A DNA stretch of 64,000 nucleotides from positions 586 through 64,585 of the forward strand of contig JAGWBQ010000006.1 of assembly GCA_021295815.1 (NCBI GenBank), given 5' to 3'. The notes under the pieces were generated by a model. The model saw only the letters and a list, made by a program, of their open reading frames with translations, searched no databases and was not told the DNA's origin. Origin of the DNA: Gemmatimonadota bacterium. Its GTDB lineage: Bacteria; Gemmatimonadota; Gemmatimonadetes; Longimicrobiales; Gaopeijiaceae. The first letter of the stretch is position 1. Each line of letters starts with the position of its first letter. This document shows, in pieces, positions 45,892-54,103 of this stretch. The position numbers were made by a program, and so were the translations under genes.

Positions 45892-47880
45892 CTACCTGAT
45901 CCTCGCCACCACCACCGTCGTGGGCGCCTGCGCCGTGATCCGCACCAGCATCGCGTCGTTGATGCCGGTCGCTTGGAAGTCGTGGAAGCGAAATCCCGAC
46001 GGCCCGGATCGGCCTTCGATGCGTCGGTCTCCGAACTCCAGGTGGTTCTGCGTGTCGCCGGCGGTCACGGGCCAGGGGTACTCTCCGCTGGGATCGAGCA
46101 CTGCGGGAGAACCGAAGATCTGAGTGATGCTCGAAAGTTCGTAGGAGGTGATTCGAGGGGCCTGCCGCTCAGGGTGTGATCCGTCGAAGGACATCGCCGC
46201 GATCAGGTCGGTGAGCATCTCGTCGTATCTTCTGCCCGTGGCCGCCTCGATCCCGGGTATCCCCGTAACCAGAGTGGGACCGGAGAGCAGCTTGAGGAGC
46301 TCGCCCGCATTGCCCTCGCCGTAGCCGTCGGCCAGGAATCGCGTGGCATGCCACCCGGATGCGTAAATGCTATGCCACTGGTGAGCGCCGTCGGGATTTA
46401 CGACCAGGCTGTTGGGATGTGTCGAGAGGTGGATGATGGCGCCTGCGAGCTGATTGACGAGAGCGAAGGACGAACGCCTCCATTCGCAGGGCATGGGTGT
46501 GCAGAGATGCTCCCCAAGGATGCCGAGGTCCACTCGGGCGTCGATTTCCGGCCCTCCTTCCGCAGCCCACTGGTACCGGGAGCTGAGCTCGGCCGCGACC
46601 TCCGCTCGTCCCTCCTCGATCCAATTCGGATGCAGATCCTGTCCGGACGCCAGGCGATGATGGAGCGCCACGATATGCTGCGCCTCGTGGGCCAGTGTTC
46701 CAAGTATGAACCAGCCGGGATCGCTGTCGTCCACGGCGTTGGCGATGCTGTCGTTCAGAAAGATGTATTCGCCGACGTTCGATCCGGCGCAACTGCTCTT
46801 GGGGAGGAAATGTCCGGTCCAGACGAGTCCGGAGATCGAGTCGCCCAAAGACGACGCCGTAGTCACGACGATGCGTCCGTTCCCGTCGATATCGGAGACG
46901 GCGCCGAAGTTGTCGGCGATCATCGGGGCGACGGCGGACTCGTAGTAGGAGGTGAGCTCGTTCGCGGTGACGGTGGACATGGGCGAAACCGCCCACCTCG
47001 CGCTGTCCTGGTAGACCGAGATATGGTCGTTGTAACCGATGAGCAGGTGAGGCTCGGAGCTCGCCGAGCACCGAAGAGTCGAGTTGATCGCCCGCCGCGC
47101 GGGCGGGGCAGGGAGGTGGTCGGTCCGCGCTCCGACGGGCGAGGTCGGGATCCGGCCCGCCCATTGTCCGAACTCCGCTTGAGCTTCCTCCATCGAGCGC
47201 ATGTGCGCCCGACGAGTGGCGGCCTGGACGCGAAGGTTGCCGACGATGACGCTGCCGTCGAGGTCGCCGAACCGATCCGCCGGGCGGCGGGGCGTCCGTG
47301 CTGACGGGTTCGAACCGGCCGGGGCCGCGACGACCGGGCCGGCCGCCGAGACCGTGCGTCTGGTTTCGACGATAACGCTGTGGACGTCGGCCGCGTTCTC
47401 GGTCGCTATCGGTCGCGTGACGGCGATGCGGTAATAGTCGGCGGTGGTCCGAGACCGCAGGAGCAGGCATTCGTCGCCACCTGTCACCATGTGCTCGCCG
47501 GGAGCGAGCGAGACTTCGGTGCGGTCCTCGCAGAAAGAGCCGGTCACTGTGATCGAACCGGAGCCGGTGAGTCCGTCGAAACTTGCCGAGATGGTGACGA
47601 CGCCGACGCCGACGGCCGTCACCAGGCCGGAAACCGAGATCGAGGCCACGTCGGCCGCCGAGCTCGACCAGGTCGGGTTCAGGTTCTCGGTGGAGCCGTC
47701 TGAATAGGTGCCTTGGGCGGAGAGCTGCTGCGTCTGACCGATCTCCAGCGTGAGGTCCGACGGAGAGATGGTGATCCGAGTCAGCGTCGGCTCCTCGGGA
47801 GGCGGTTCGGTGGTGTCGCCCGAGCAGGCGAGGGACGCGACGCCGACCAGGGTGAAGAGCAGAGGTTTGATCCGAGTCAT
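45892..47880 (-). CDS. Putative zinc metallopeptidase lipoprotein with Big2 domain
   Basis: The 662 residues begin with a lipoprotein-like signal (TLVGVASLAC). A Big2-type immunoglobulin-like domain follows (about 30-115; RITISPSDLTLEIGQTQQLS). After a low-complexity Arg/Ala/Pro linker, the central domain carries HEAQH (about residue 395) in LGTLAHEAQHIVALHHRL, with NWIEEGRAEVAAE about 25 residues later. This is an HExxH zinc site with a downstream Glu (gluzincin pattern), as in M30-like peptidases. It is probably anchored outside the cytoplasmic membrane. The gene is convergent with the histidine kinase (5 bases apart). An upstream ATG at 47910 is in frame. Confidence 0.72.
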   Translation of the reverse strand: MTRIKPLLFTLVGVASLACSGDTTEPPPEEPTLTRITISPSDLTLEIGQTQQLSAQGTYSDGSTENLNPTWSSSAADVASISVSGLVTAVGVGVVTISASFDGLTGSGSITVTGSFCEDRTEVSLAPGEHMVTGGDECLLLRSRTTADYYRIAVTRPIATENAADVHSVIVETRRTVSAAGPVVAAPAGSNPSARTPRRPADRFGDLDGSVIVGNLRVQAATRRAHMRSMEEAQAEFGQWAGRIPTSPVGARTDHLPAPPARRAINSTLRCSASSEPHLLIGYNDHISVYQDSARWAVSPMSTVTANELTSYYESAVAPMIADNFGAVSDIDGNGRIVVTTASSLGDSISGLVWTGHFLPKSSCAGSNVGEYIFLNDSIANAVDDSDPGWFILGTLAHEAQHIVALHHRLASGQDLHPNWIEEGRAEVAAELSSRYQWAAEGGPEIDARVDLGILGEHLCTPMPCEWRRSSFALVNQLAGAIIHLSTHPNSLVVNPDGAHQWHSIYASGWHATRFLADGYGEGNAGELLKLLSGPTLVTGIPGIEAATGRRYDEMLTDLIAAMSFDGSHPERQAPRITSYELSSITQIFGSPAVLDPSGEYPWPVTAGDTQNHLEFGDRRIEGRSGPSGFRFHDFQATGINDAMLVRITAQAPTTVVVARIR

Positions 47881-48037
47881 CGGGTATCGGTCGCTCCTTG
47901 AAGGTTGCATGTGGATCAACTTCGGAGAAACAGCCGTCGCGGTCAACCTCCGGTCTCGGTCCTCCGCGACCTCCGGTATTGGCGTAAATTCCATCACCGC
48001 ATCAGCAGGGAATCACTTGCACCTCGAGAGGAACGAC

Positions 48038-48736
48038 ATGTCGAAGCGCCACCCGGGCTCCCGCCGCGTCCGGCACACCCACTCGCAGGACCCGGACACA
48101 GTCTTCGTGGAAAAAGCCTCCGCGGTCGTCGGCTGGATCCGCTCGCACCAGAATCTGGCGACGGCGGCGGTGATCGTACTCGCCGTGGCTGTCGCGGGCG
48201 TGTTCTACTTCCGCGACCAGGAGCGTCAGGTAACGGCCCTGGCCAGGGACGAGCTCGCTCTCGCGCACTCTCTGTTGGCCCAGGCGGACGAGGAAGGCGC
48301 GAAGGCCAGTCTCGTCTCGCTGCTTGAAAACTTCGGCGGCACCGCCCACGCGCCGGAAGCTCGTTTGGTCCTGGGAGAGCTCTACCTCAACTCCGACGAC
48401 TCCGAACAGGCGGTCGTGGTGCTCGATCCGGTAGGCAGATCGCCGAGTTCGCCCATCGAGCTCCAGGCGGCCGCCCTCCTCGCCGCCGCTCTCGAACAGG
48501 AAAACGAGCCCGATGAAGCGGAGACCCTGTATCTCGAAATCGCAGATCGCGCGGAGCTGGCTTACCAGAAGCGCGACGCGTTCGCCGCCGCCGCCCGTCT
48601 CCGAGTCGGACGCGGCGACCTCGCCGGTGCGGCGGCGCTCTACGAGGAGATCCTGGCGAGCTTCGAGGATAACGACCCTGACCGCGGCCGCTACGTGATG
48701 CGGCTGGAAGGGCTGCGGACGGCGATGGGGAACTGA
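48038..48736 (+). CDS. YfgM-like membrane protein with periplasmic TPR region
   Basis: The 232 residues have a basic N-terminal segment, one transmembrane helix (about 43-60, ATAAVIVLAVAVAGVFYF), then helical repeats (ELALAHSLLAQADEEGA, PEARLVLGELYLNSDDSEQAV and DLAGAAALYEEILASFED). This is the layout of YfgM, which associates with SecYEG and BamB-type machinery in E. coli. The role here is inferred only from the architecture. GAGAGGAAC before ATG 48038 supports the start. The intergenic space of about 157 bases upstream is shared with the divergent metallopeptidase gene. Confidence 0.7.
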   Translation: MSKRHPGSRRVRHTHSQDPDTVFVEKASAVVGWIRSHQNLATAAVIVLAVAVAGVFYFRDQERQVTALARDELALAHSLLAQADEEGAKASLVSLLENFGGTAHAPEARLVLGELYLNSDDSEQAVVVLDPVGRSPSSPIELQAAALLAAALEQENEPDEAETLYLEIADRAELAYQKRDAFAAAARLRVGRGDLAGAAALYEEILASFEDNDPDRGRYVMRLEGLRTAMGN

Positions 48737-48965
48737 AGGGAGCCCCCGAGCCCACTCCTTCCTTGGGGACCCCACCCCAGCTCGATAATGTCCGCGTGGC
48801 CGGTGAACGCGCATCAGGGACCCCGAGGAACGTGTGCGGACCAGCTGGTGGCTGCATGCGAAGTCGACGTTCTCACCGCACGTGAAAGTATTACATTGCG
48901 ACAGGTGTTTTTTCGTGCTTTCCCACCATCTTTCCATCTCTCGTAAACTCAACCGGGAGCCCATC

Positions 48966-49250
48966 ATGACTACGACACAACCCACGAAGTCTATTGGGGT
49001 GGCCATCCTGCTTTGGTGGTTCACGGGTCTGTTCGGAGGCCACAGGTTCTATCTGGAGCGGGAACACGCCAAGACCATGCTGGCACTAGGTATCGGCGGC
49101 TTTGTCCTGCTGGGTCTAGGTATCGTCGGCCTCCTGCCGTTTCTCTTCGTGGGAGCTGCAGTACTTGCGGCAGTTGGTGTTTGGGAGCTGATAGATGTTT
49201 TTTCCCTTTCCAGGTGGGTCAGGGAGAGCGGAACGGCCGCCCAACATTGA
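48966..49250 (+). CDS. TM2-domain membrane protein
   Basis: The 94 residues contain the TM2 pattern: a first helix ending in WWFTGLFGGHRFYLE (the G-x-x-G-x-H/D-R-F-Y motif), then two more hydrophobic stretches (ALGIGGFVLLGLGIVGLLPF and FVGAAVLAAVGVWELIDVF). The final helix carries WELIDVF, the usual W-x-x-x-D position. Function of bacterial TM2 proteins is mostly unknown. GGGAG before ATG 48966 fits. Its lower GC and position before a recombinase scar suggest a possibly acquired segment. Confidence 0.8.
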   Translation: MTTTQPTKSIGVAILLWWFTGLFGGHRFYLEREHAKTMLALGIGGFVLLGLGIVGLLPFLFVGAAVLAAVGVWELIDVFSLSRWVRESGTAAQH

Positions 49251-49369
49251 ACGCTCCCGCTGAAAACCGAGAGAACCAACGAAACCCGGTTCAAGAGGGT
49301 GGAGGCCCTGTTGGGCAGGCCCGCAGGAAGGTAATTCGGTGTTCTCCGGAACAGGGGCGGTCTTGAGGG

Positions 49370-49397
49370 TTTTCCGGCGAACTGACTCGCCGGAAAA
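49370..49397. repeat. Perfect inverted repeat (11-bp arms)
   Basis: TTTTCCGGCGA (49370-49380) and TCGCCGGAAAA (49387-49397) are exact reverse complements around a 6-base spacer (ACTGAC). As RNA it would form a strong hairpin. As DNA it could be a binding site or an element end. It lies near a recombinase remnant. Confidence 0.6.
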
Positions 49398-49531
49398 GTT
49401 TCCGGGTGCCGGGGACAGGGAGCCCAGCCGGTACGCCTGAACCGGGTTACCAGGGTCGCCGGGGTCGGCCAAAGTGCGGTTCACGCCGGTTCGACTCCAA
49501 CTTGCGGTGAGCGAGTACATGCAGATCTCGC

Positions 49532-49741
49532 TTAACGACGGCCGCGCTCTTCCGGCCACCGACAAGCCGTGGCACTGGTCCTGCGGACCTCGAACTTCGC
49601 CATCGTGTCCTTGAAGCCGAGAAGAAGACGGTCCTTGTCGTCGTTCGGATCGCAGACCCCGTGTTGGTCGAGGATCAGCGTACGGGCGATGCCCTCAAGG
49701 GGAGGGGGGATCCGACCTGCGTGGGATCCAGCCAAAAACAC
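49532..49741 (-). pseudogene. Serine-recombinase fragment (degraded)
   Basis: The minus strand encodes a stretch resembling a segment of resolvase/invertase-type serine recombinases: IARTLILDQHGVCDPNDDKD followed by RLLLGFKDTMAKFEV (about 49583-49711). In intact relatives this block reads approximately DRLLLGLKGTMSEFEL and continues into an Arg-rich helix. Here the similarity stops and the frame ends within 20 codons. Neither the N-terminal catalytic Ser region nor the DNA-binding domain is visible nearby. It is probably the relic of a mobile element. Confidence 0.5.
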
Positions 49742-49832
49742 AGAAAGTCACATAATGCATCTTATGCGAACCAAGCTTCTCTCCTCGAACCTCGGGACGT
49801 CATGGAGTCCGGGGTCGGATTTCGAAGTGTTT

Positions 49833-49851
49833 GGATATGTTTCGTATATCC
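49833..49851. repeat. AT-rich palindrome upstream of fhs
   Basis: GGATAT (49833-49838) and ATATCC (49846-49851) flank a 7-base spacer, about 125 bases before the fhs start. It could be an operator or promoter element, but the evidence is only the symmetry and low GC. Confidence 0.3.
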
Positions 49852-49974
49852 TGCCCGTAACGGCGGTATCTTGTACCGGTTGCCTTCGCCCTCTCCCGGC
49901 AGCGCTTCGCCAACGAACCCGGTGACCTGACTTCCTTGCGACGTTCCGGACCCCGTTCCCTCTCACCAATCCTC

Positions 49975-51642
49975 ATGCGCCCCGACATCGAGATCGCCCA
50001 GGCCCACGCTATCCGCCCCATCGCCGAGATCGCCGAAAAAGTAGGCCTCGGCGGTGACGAGATCCTTCGCTACGGCGATTACAAGGCCAAGGTCCCGCTC
50101 CAGGTCGCGGACGAGCGCCCCGACCGGGACGCCAAGCTCATACTGGTTACCGGTGTGAGCCCGACGATGGCCGGCGAAGGCAAGTCGACCATAGCGGTTG
50201 GGCTCGCCGACGCCCTCGCCCTTCGCGATCGGAATCCGGTTCTCTGCATTCGCGAACCCTCGCTGGGGCCGGTCTTCGGAATCAAGGGCGGCGCGGCCGG
50301 CGGCGGTTACTCGCAGGTGGTTCCGATGGAGGACATCAACCTGCATTTCACAGGTGACTTCCACGCCGTCACTTCGGCGCACTCGCTGCTTTCGGCGATG
50401 CTCGACAACCACCTCTTCCGTCCCAACTCCACCGAGCTCGACCACAGGCGGGTCACGTGGCCCCGTTCGATCGACATGAATGACCGCGCACTGCGCAAGA
50501 TCGTCGTGGGTCTTGGAGGGCCGCTCGGAGGCATCCCGCGGGAAGAGAGCTTCGTGATCACGGCCGCTTCCGAGGTAATGGCCATTCTCTGTCTGGCGCG
50601 GAATCTGGCGGACCTCGAGGAGAGGCTGGGCAGGATAATCGTCGGGTACACGAGAGCGCGCACGCCGGTTCACGCGAGGGACATCGGCGCTCACACCGCG
50701 ATGGCGATCCTGCTCCGGGATGCGATGAATCCGAATCTGGTCCAGACCTTGGGAGGGGTGCCCGCGTTCATTCACGGCGGACCTTTCGGGAACATCGCGC
50801 ACGGCTGCAACTCGCTGGCGGCGACCCGCTCGGCTCTCAAGCTTGGCGACGTGGTGGTGACCGAAGCCGGGTTCGGGAGCGATCTGGGCGCCGAGAAGTT
50901 CTGCGACATCAAGTGCCGACTCGGCGGCCTCGTCCCTGACGCCGCAGTGATCGTCGCGACCATTCGAGCGCAGAAGATGCAAGGAGGCGTCGCCTACTCC
51001 GATCTCGGGAACGAGAACGTCGACGCCCTGCTCCGCGGAGCCGAAAACCTTCTCGGCCATGTGGACAACATTCGCCGGTTCGGCATTCCCGCCGTCGTCG
51101 CCGTGAACCGCTTCACCCAGGATACCGGCGCGGAGGTCGCCGCCCTTCTGGGGATGCTTGCCGACCGCGGCATCCGCGCGGTGGAGGCGAATCCCCACGG
51201 CGGTGGCGGTCCGGGCTGCGTGGACCTGGCCGATGCGGCCTTCGAGCTCGCGCACTCGGGCGAGTGCGACTTCAACCTTCCCTACTCCGACGACGAGCCG
51301 CTCACCGCGAAAATCGAAGCCGTTGCCGGAAGGGTCTACGGGGCCGACGGCGTGGACTATCTGCCGGGGGTCACCGACGAACTCGACCGGCTTGAGACGT
51401 TCGGCATGGCCGACGCTCCGGTCTGCATCGCCAAGACGCAGTACTCCTTCTCCGACAACCCCGCCCTCCTCGGCCGTCCGAGCGGGTTCCGCATAACCGT
51501 CAGGGAGGTGACCCCGTCCGCAGGAGCGGGCTTCGTCGTGGTCAAGACCGGAGACGTCATGACCATGCCCGGTCTTGCGGCCGTGCCCTCGGCCATGCGC
51601 ATGGCGCTCACGCCGGACGGCGAGATCACCGGGTTGGCGTAG
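49975..51642 (+). CDS. fhs: Formate-tetrahydrofolate ligase
   Basis: It joins formate to tetrahydrofolate using ATP, giving 10-formyl-THF for one-carbon metabolism. The 555 residues have the family N terminus (IAEIAEKVGLGGDEILRYG), the P-loop PTMAGEGKSTIAVGLADAL (about 61), the segment EPSLGPVFGIKGGAAGGGYSQV (about 91), FTGDFHAVTSAHSLLSAMLDNH, GGPFGNIAHGCNS (about 264) and the end MTMPGLAAVPSA. ATG 49975 gives the expected N terminus; the same frame stays open slightly upstream. The product can work with the formate dehydrogenase encoded 5 kb downstream. Confidence 0.95.
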   Translation: MRPDIEIAQAHAIRPIAEIAEKVGLGGDEILRYGDYKAKVPLQVADERPDRDAKLILVTGVSPTMAGEGKSTIAVGLADALALRDRNPVLCIREPSLGPVFGIKGGAAGGGYSQVVPMEDINLHFTGDFHAVTSAHSLLSAMLDNHLFRPNSTELDHRRVTWPRSIDMNDRALRKIVVGLGGPLGGIPREESFVITAASEVMAILCLARNLADLEERLGRIIVGYTRARTPVHARDIGAHTAMAILLRDAMNPNLVQTLGGVPAFIHGGPFGNIAHGCNSLAATRSALKLGDVVVTEAGFGSDLGAEKFCDIKCRLGGLVPDAAVIVATIRAQKMQGGVAYSDLGNENVDALLRGAENLLGHVDNIRRFGIPAVVAVNRFTQDTGAEVAALLGMLADRGIRAVEANPHGGGGPGCVDLADAAFELAHSGECDFNLPYSDDEPLTAKIEAVAGRVYGADGVDYLPGVTDELDRLETFGMADAPVCIAKTQYSFSDNPALLGRPSGFRITVREVTPSAGAGFVVVKTGDVMTMPGLAAVPSAMRMALTPDGEITGLA

Positions 51643-51696
51643 CGCCGCGGGCTTCCCCGTCCCTGCCCCGGAGCTCCCGCGCGGTGGCCGCGGGGC

Positions 51697-52305
51697 CTAT
51701 CGGCTTGTGCGCGTGTCCTTCCATCCCCTGACCTTTCGGTAGACCTTTCGCACGAAGGCCCGGCGTTTTTTCGCTTTCATCTGGGCGATCCCCGCGCTCG
51801 TGAACCTGCCGTCGTCGGTCACCTCCCGAAGGACTTTGATTCCGTCCGGCGGGGGCGGAAGCGGTTCCAGTTCCTCCTCGAGTTCGATCTCCAACAGCTC
51901 GAGGCCGTCGAGAGAACCCAGGAAACGGTCCAGTTCCCAGCGCCCGAGCCGCCAGCGCACCTTCTCGATCACCGCCCGGCCGGCCGCGGCGAAAAGCGCG
52001 TCGGCCACCGCAGCGTTCACGACCGACTCCGCCTCGGTCCGCCGCACGCCGGCACCCGACTTGCTGGTCACGACCGGTCCGCGTTCTTCACCGACGCGGA
52101 TGCGTACCACGGGATCCACCGAGCGGACGTAGCCCTGTCGGAACAGCCTTCCCTCTCCCAATCTCGTCCAGGCCGCCGAGCTGACGCGGACGAGAAAGCG
52201 CCTCTCGATCTCGAGTCCGTCACGCCCCGGGGCCGATGACGTATCTTCGGAATCTTTACGGATTACGATCCCCTCGGGAAGAGCCGAAGCCTCCATCGCC
52301 TTCAC
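51697..52305 (-). CDS. CYTH-domain protein (triphosphate-tunnel family)
   Basis: The 202 residues contain LEIERRFLVRV (about 29), the ExExK signature of CYTH proteins with Arg in place of Lys, then strands with alternating charges (PVVRIRVGEERGPVVTSKSG, VIEKVRWRLGRWELDRFLG, LELLEIELEEEL), which fit the tunnel fold. Members hydrolyse inorganic triphosphate or bind nucleotides; the substrate here is unknown. The start is set at GTG 52305, which overlaps the stop of the upstream transferase by 4 bases (GTGA). Confidence 0.8.
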   Translation of the reverse strand: MKAMEASALPEGIVIRKDSEDTSSAPGRDGLEIERRFLVRVSSAAWTRLGEGRLFRQGYVRSVDPVVRIRVGEERGPVVTSKSGAGVRRTEAESVVNAAVADALFAAAGRAVIEKVRWRLGRWELDRFLGSLDGLELLEIELEEELEPLPPPPDGIKVLREVTDDGRFTSAGIAQMKAKKRRAFVRKVYRKVRGWKDTRTSR

Positions 52306-53051
52306 AACCGCCCGGTGAGCTGTCGCAGTCTGAGCCACCAGACGCGCCATATCGCCTCGCGAACGATCTTCTTGGAGAGCTTGGACTCCCCGGAATCCCG
52401 CTCCGTGAAGAGAATGGGAATTTCGATCCAGGTGAAGCCCCTGCGCCAGGCTCGGAACTTGAGCTCGATCTGGAACGAATACCCGTTGGAACGGACCCGA
52501 TCGAGCTCCACGGATTCCAGCACGCGCCGGTTCCAGGCGTTGAATCCGCCCGTGGCGTCGCGGATAGGCAGTCCGGTGATGGTGCGGGCGTAGAGCGAGC
52601 CGAAGAACGAGATGAGCAGGCGGCTCATGGGCCAGTTGGAGACGGTGACTCGGCCTTCCGCGTAGCGGGAACCGACCACGAAGTCGTGGTCCGTAAGCGC
52701 ACGGATCATTCCCGGAAGGGAGTCCGGCGGGTGGGAGATGTCCGCGTCCATCTCGAAAATCGCGTCGTAGTCGCGTGCCAGCCCCCACTTGAAACCGGCC
52801 AGATAGGCCTTGCCGATCCCTTCCTTGCCGAGCCGGTGGAGGACGTTGAGCCTAGGCTCCGCCGCCGCCATTTCCTCGGCGATCTCGCCCGTGCCGTCCG
52901 GCGACGAATCGTCCACCACCAGGATGTCGATGCGCGGATCCTGAGCCAGAACGAGCGGCACCTTGCGCGGTACGTTGTCGCGCTCGTCGTAGGTAGGGAT
53001 GACGATCAGTATGCGCGCGGGTCCTCTTCGCGGCGTGGCGGTGGCGCTCAC
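52302..53051 (-). CDS. Dolichol/polyprenol-phosphate mannosyltransferase-like GT2 enzyme
   Basis: It probably transfers a sugar from a nucleotide donor to a polyprenyl phosphate on the cytoplasmic face. The 249 residues follow DPM1: ILIVIPTYDERDNV (about 14), ILVVDDSSPDGT (about 43), GKEGIGKAYLAGFKWGL, the donor-binding FEMDADISHPPD (about 98), VVGSRYAEG, and a C-terminal IPILFTERDSGESKLS. No transmembrane domain is attached, as in the soluble DPM1 type. It overlaps fdhD by 4 bases. Confidence 0.88.
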   Translation of the reverse strand: MSATATPRRGPARILIVIPTYDERDNVPRKVPLVLAQDPRIDILVVDDSSPDGTGEIAEEMAAAEPRLNVLHRLGKEGIGKAYLAGFKWGLARDYDAIFEMDADISHPPDSLPGMIRALTDHDFVVGSRYAEGRVTVSNWPMSRLLISFFGSLYARTITGLPIRDATGGFNAWNRRVLESVELDRVRSNGYSFQIELKFRAWRRGFTWIEIPILFTERDSGESKLSKKIVREAIWRVWWLRLRQLTGRL

Positions 53052-53956
53052 GTAACCTCCGAAAGGCTGATGCGATCTGGGCGGGAGTAGGTGTTGAAGG
53101 AGCGATCGGTGGTGAATCCGGCGAGGGTCATGCCGAACTCCCTGGCGAACTCCACGGCGAGGCTCGACGGAGCGCCGACCGCAACGACCGCGGGCATGCG
53201 CGCCATCGCCGCCTTCTGCATGATTTCGAACGAGGCCCTGCCGGAGACGACGATCCCCAAGACCGGTCTTCGTCGGTTCGGACCTTCCCGGAGGCCGGTG
53301 GAGCTGTTCGGTTCGGCGAGGTCGATGTCACCCCTCATCGCCAGAGCCCCGACAACCTTGTCCACAGCGTTGTGTCTGCCCACGTCCTCTCGGGATACGA
53401 GGATCCTTCCGTCGGCGTCGAAGGCGGCGGCGGCGTGGATGCCTCCGGTCGCCTGGAAGACGGGCTGGGAGGCGCGCAGATCGGCGGGCAGAGCGGAGAC
53501 GACCCGGGCGGGCAGGTCGAATTCGATGCCGTCCAGGTTCTCGCAGCCGAGATTCTGGACCGCTTCCAGCGACGCCTTGCCGCAGACGCCGCACGAAGAG
53601 GTGATGTAGAAATTGCGAGCGAGCGAACTCGGGTCGAACGCGCCCGGGTCGCTGAGCGTGACCGACACCACGTTGTACTCCTGGGGCGATACCTTCGCGC
53701 AGTAGCGTACGCCCCCTATGGCGGCGGCGCTCGAAACCACGCCCTCGGTGAGGAGAAAGCCGGCGGCGAGATCGAAGTCGTCCCCGGGAGTGCGCATGGT
53801 GACCGCGACGGGGGTTTCGCGCTCCACGCCCGATCCCTCCCTCCATTCGAGCCTGATCTCCATGGGCTCCTCGGTCGCTACCCGATCCTCCGGCGTCCTG
53901 ACCGCTCCCTCCTCCACCCGGTTCACGCGCACGCGTCTGGACCGCCCTGGTTTCAT
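53048..53956 (-). CDS. fdhD: FdhD: sulfurtransferase for formate dehydrogenase maturation
   Basis: FdhD passes sulfur from IscS to the molybdenum cofactor of formate dehydrogenase. The 302 residues include TPGDDFDLAAGFLLTEGVV (about 57), the Cys loop SSCGVCGK (CxxC, about 121), TGGIHAAAAFDADGRI and REDVGRHNAVDKVVGAL (about 190), and SGRASFEIMQKAA. It sits about 2 kb from the formate dehydrogenase genes on the opposite strand. Confidence 0.93.
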   Translation of the reverse strand: MKPGRSRRVRVNRVEEGAVRTPEDRVATEEPMEIRLEWREGSGVERETPVAVTMRTPGDDFDLAAGFLLTEGVVSSAAAIGGVRYCAKVSPQEYNVVSVTLSDPGAFDPSSLARNFYITSSCGVCGKASLEAVQNLGCENLDGIEFDLPARVVSALPADLRASQPVFQATGGIHAAAAFDADGRILVSREDVGRHNAVDKVVGALAMRGDIDLAEPNSSTGLREGPNRRRPVLGIVVSGRASFEIMQKAAMARMPAVVAVGAPSSLAVEFAREFGMTLAGFTTDRSFNTYSRPDRISLSEVT

Positions 53957-54022
53957 GTCGTCTCCGCTTGCCCGCCGTTAGGGGTCTGGGATGTGGTGCC
54001 TGGAAACCTACGCAGGAAATAT

Positions 54023-54069
54023 AGGTCAGGCAGACACCTTCCCTGCAGGTCAGGCAGACACGTTCCCGC
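54023..54069. repeat. Two tandem copies of a 23/24-base unit
   Basis: AGGTCAGGCAGACAC-CTTCCCTGC (54023-54046) is followed directly by AGGTCAGGCAGACAC-GTTCCCGC (54047-54069). The copies share the first 15 bases exactly. They lie in the spacer between fdhD and the beta-propeller gene. Two copies alone do not make a CRISPR array. Confidence 0.7.
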
Positions 54070-54103
54070 AGGTTCGCGGCACCGCTCGGACTTTGTGAGT
54101 CGG

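Larger units (their letters stand above)
49251..49974. other. Gene-poor region with mobile-element scar
   Basis: These 724 bases contain no convincing intact gene. They hold a perfect 11-bp inverted repeat (49370-49397), a minus-strand remnant resembling a serine recombinase (about 49583-49711) and an AT-rich palindrome (49833-49851). The second half is visibly richer in A and T than neighbouring genes. Confidence 0.6.

Noticed and set aside
49116-49565. Minus-strand 149-codon frame opposite the TM2 gene
   Set aside because: It covers the scar region and the TM2 gene in antisense and shows no domain; TM2 has clear motifs and a ribosome site.
54023-54069. Possible CRISPR
   Set aside because: Only two directly adjacent copies with no spacers and no cas genes.
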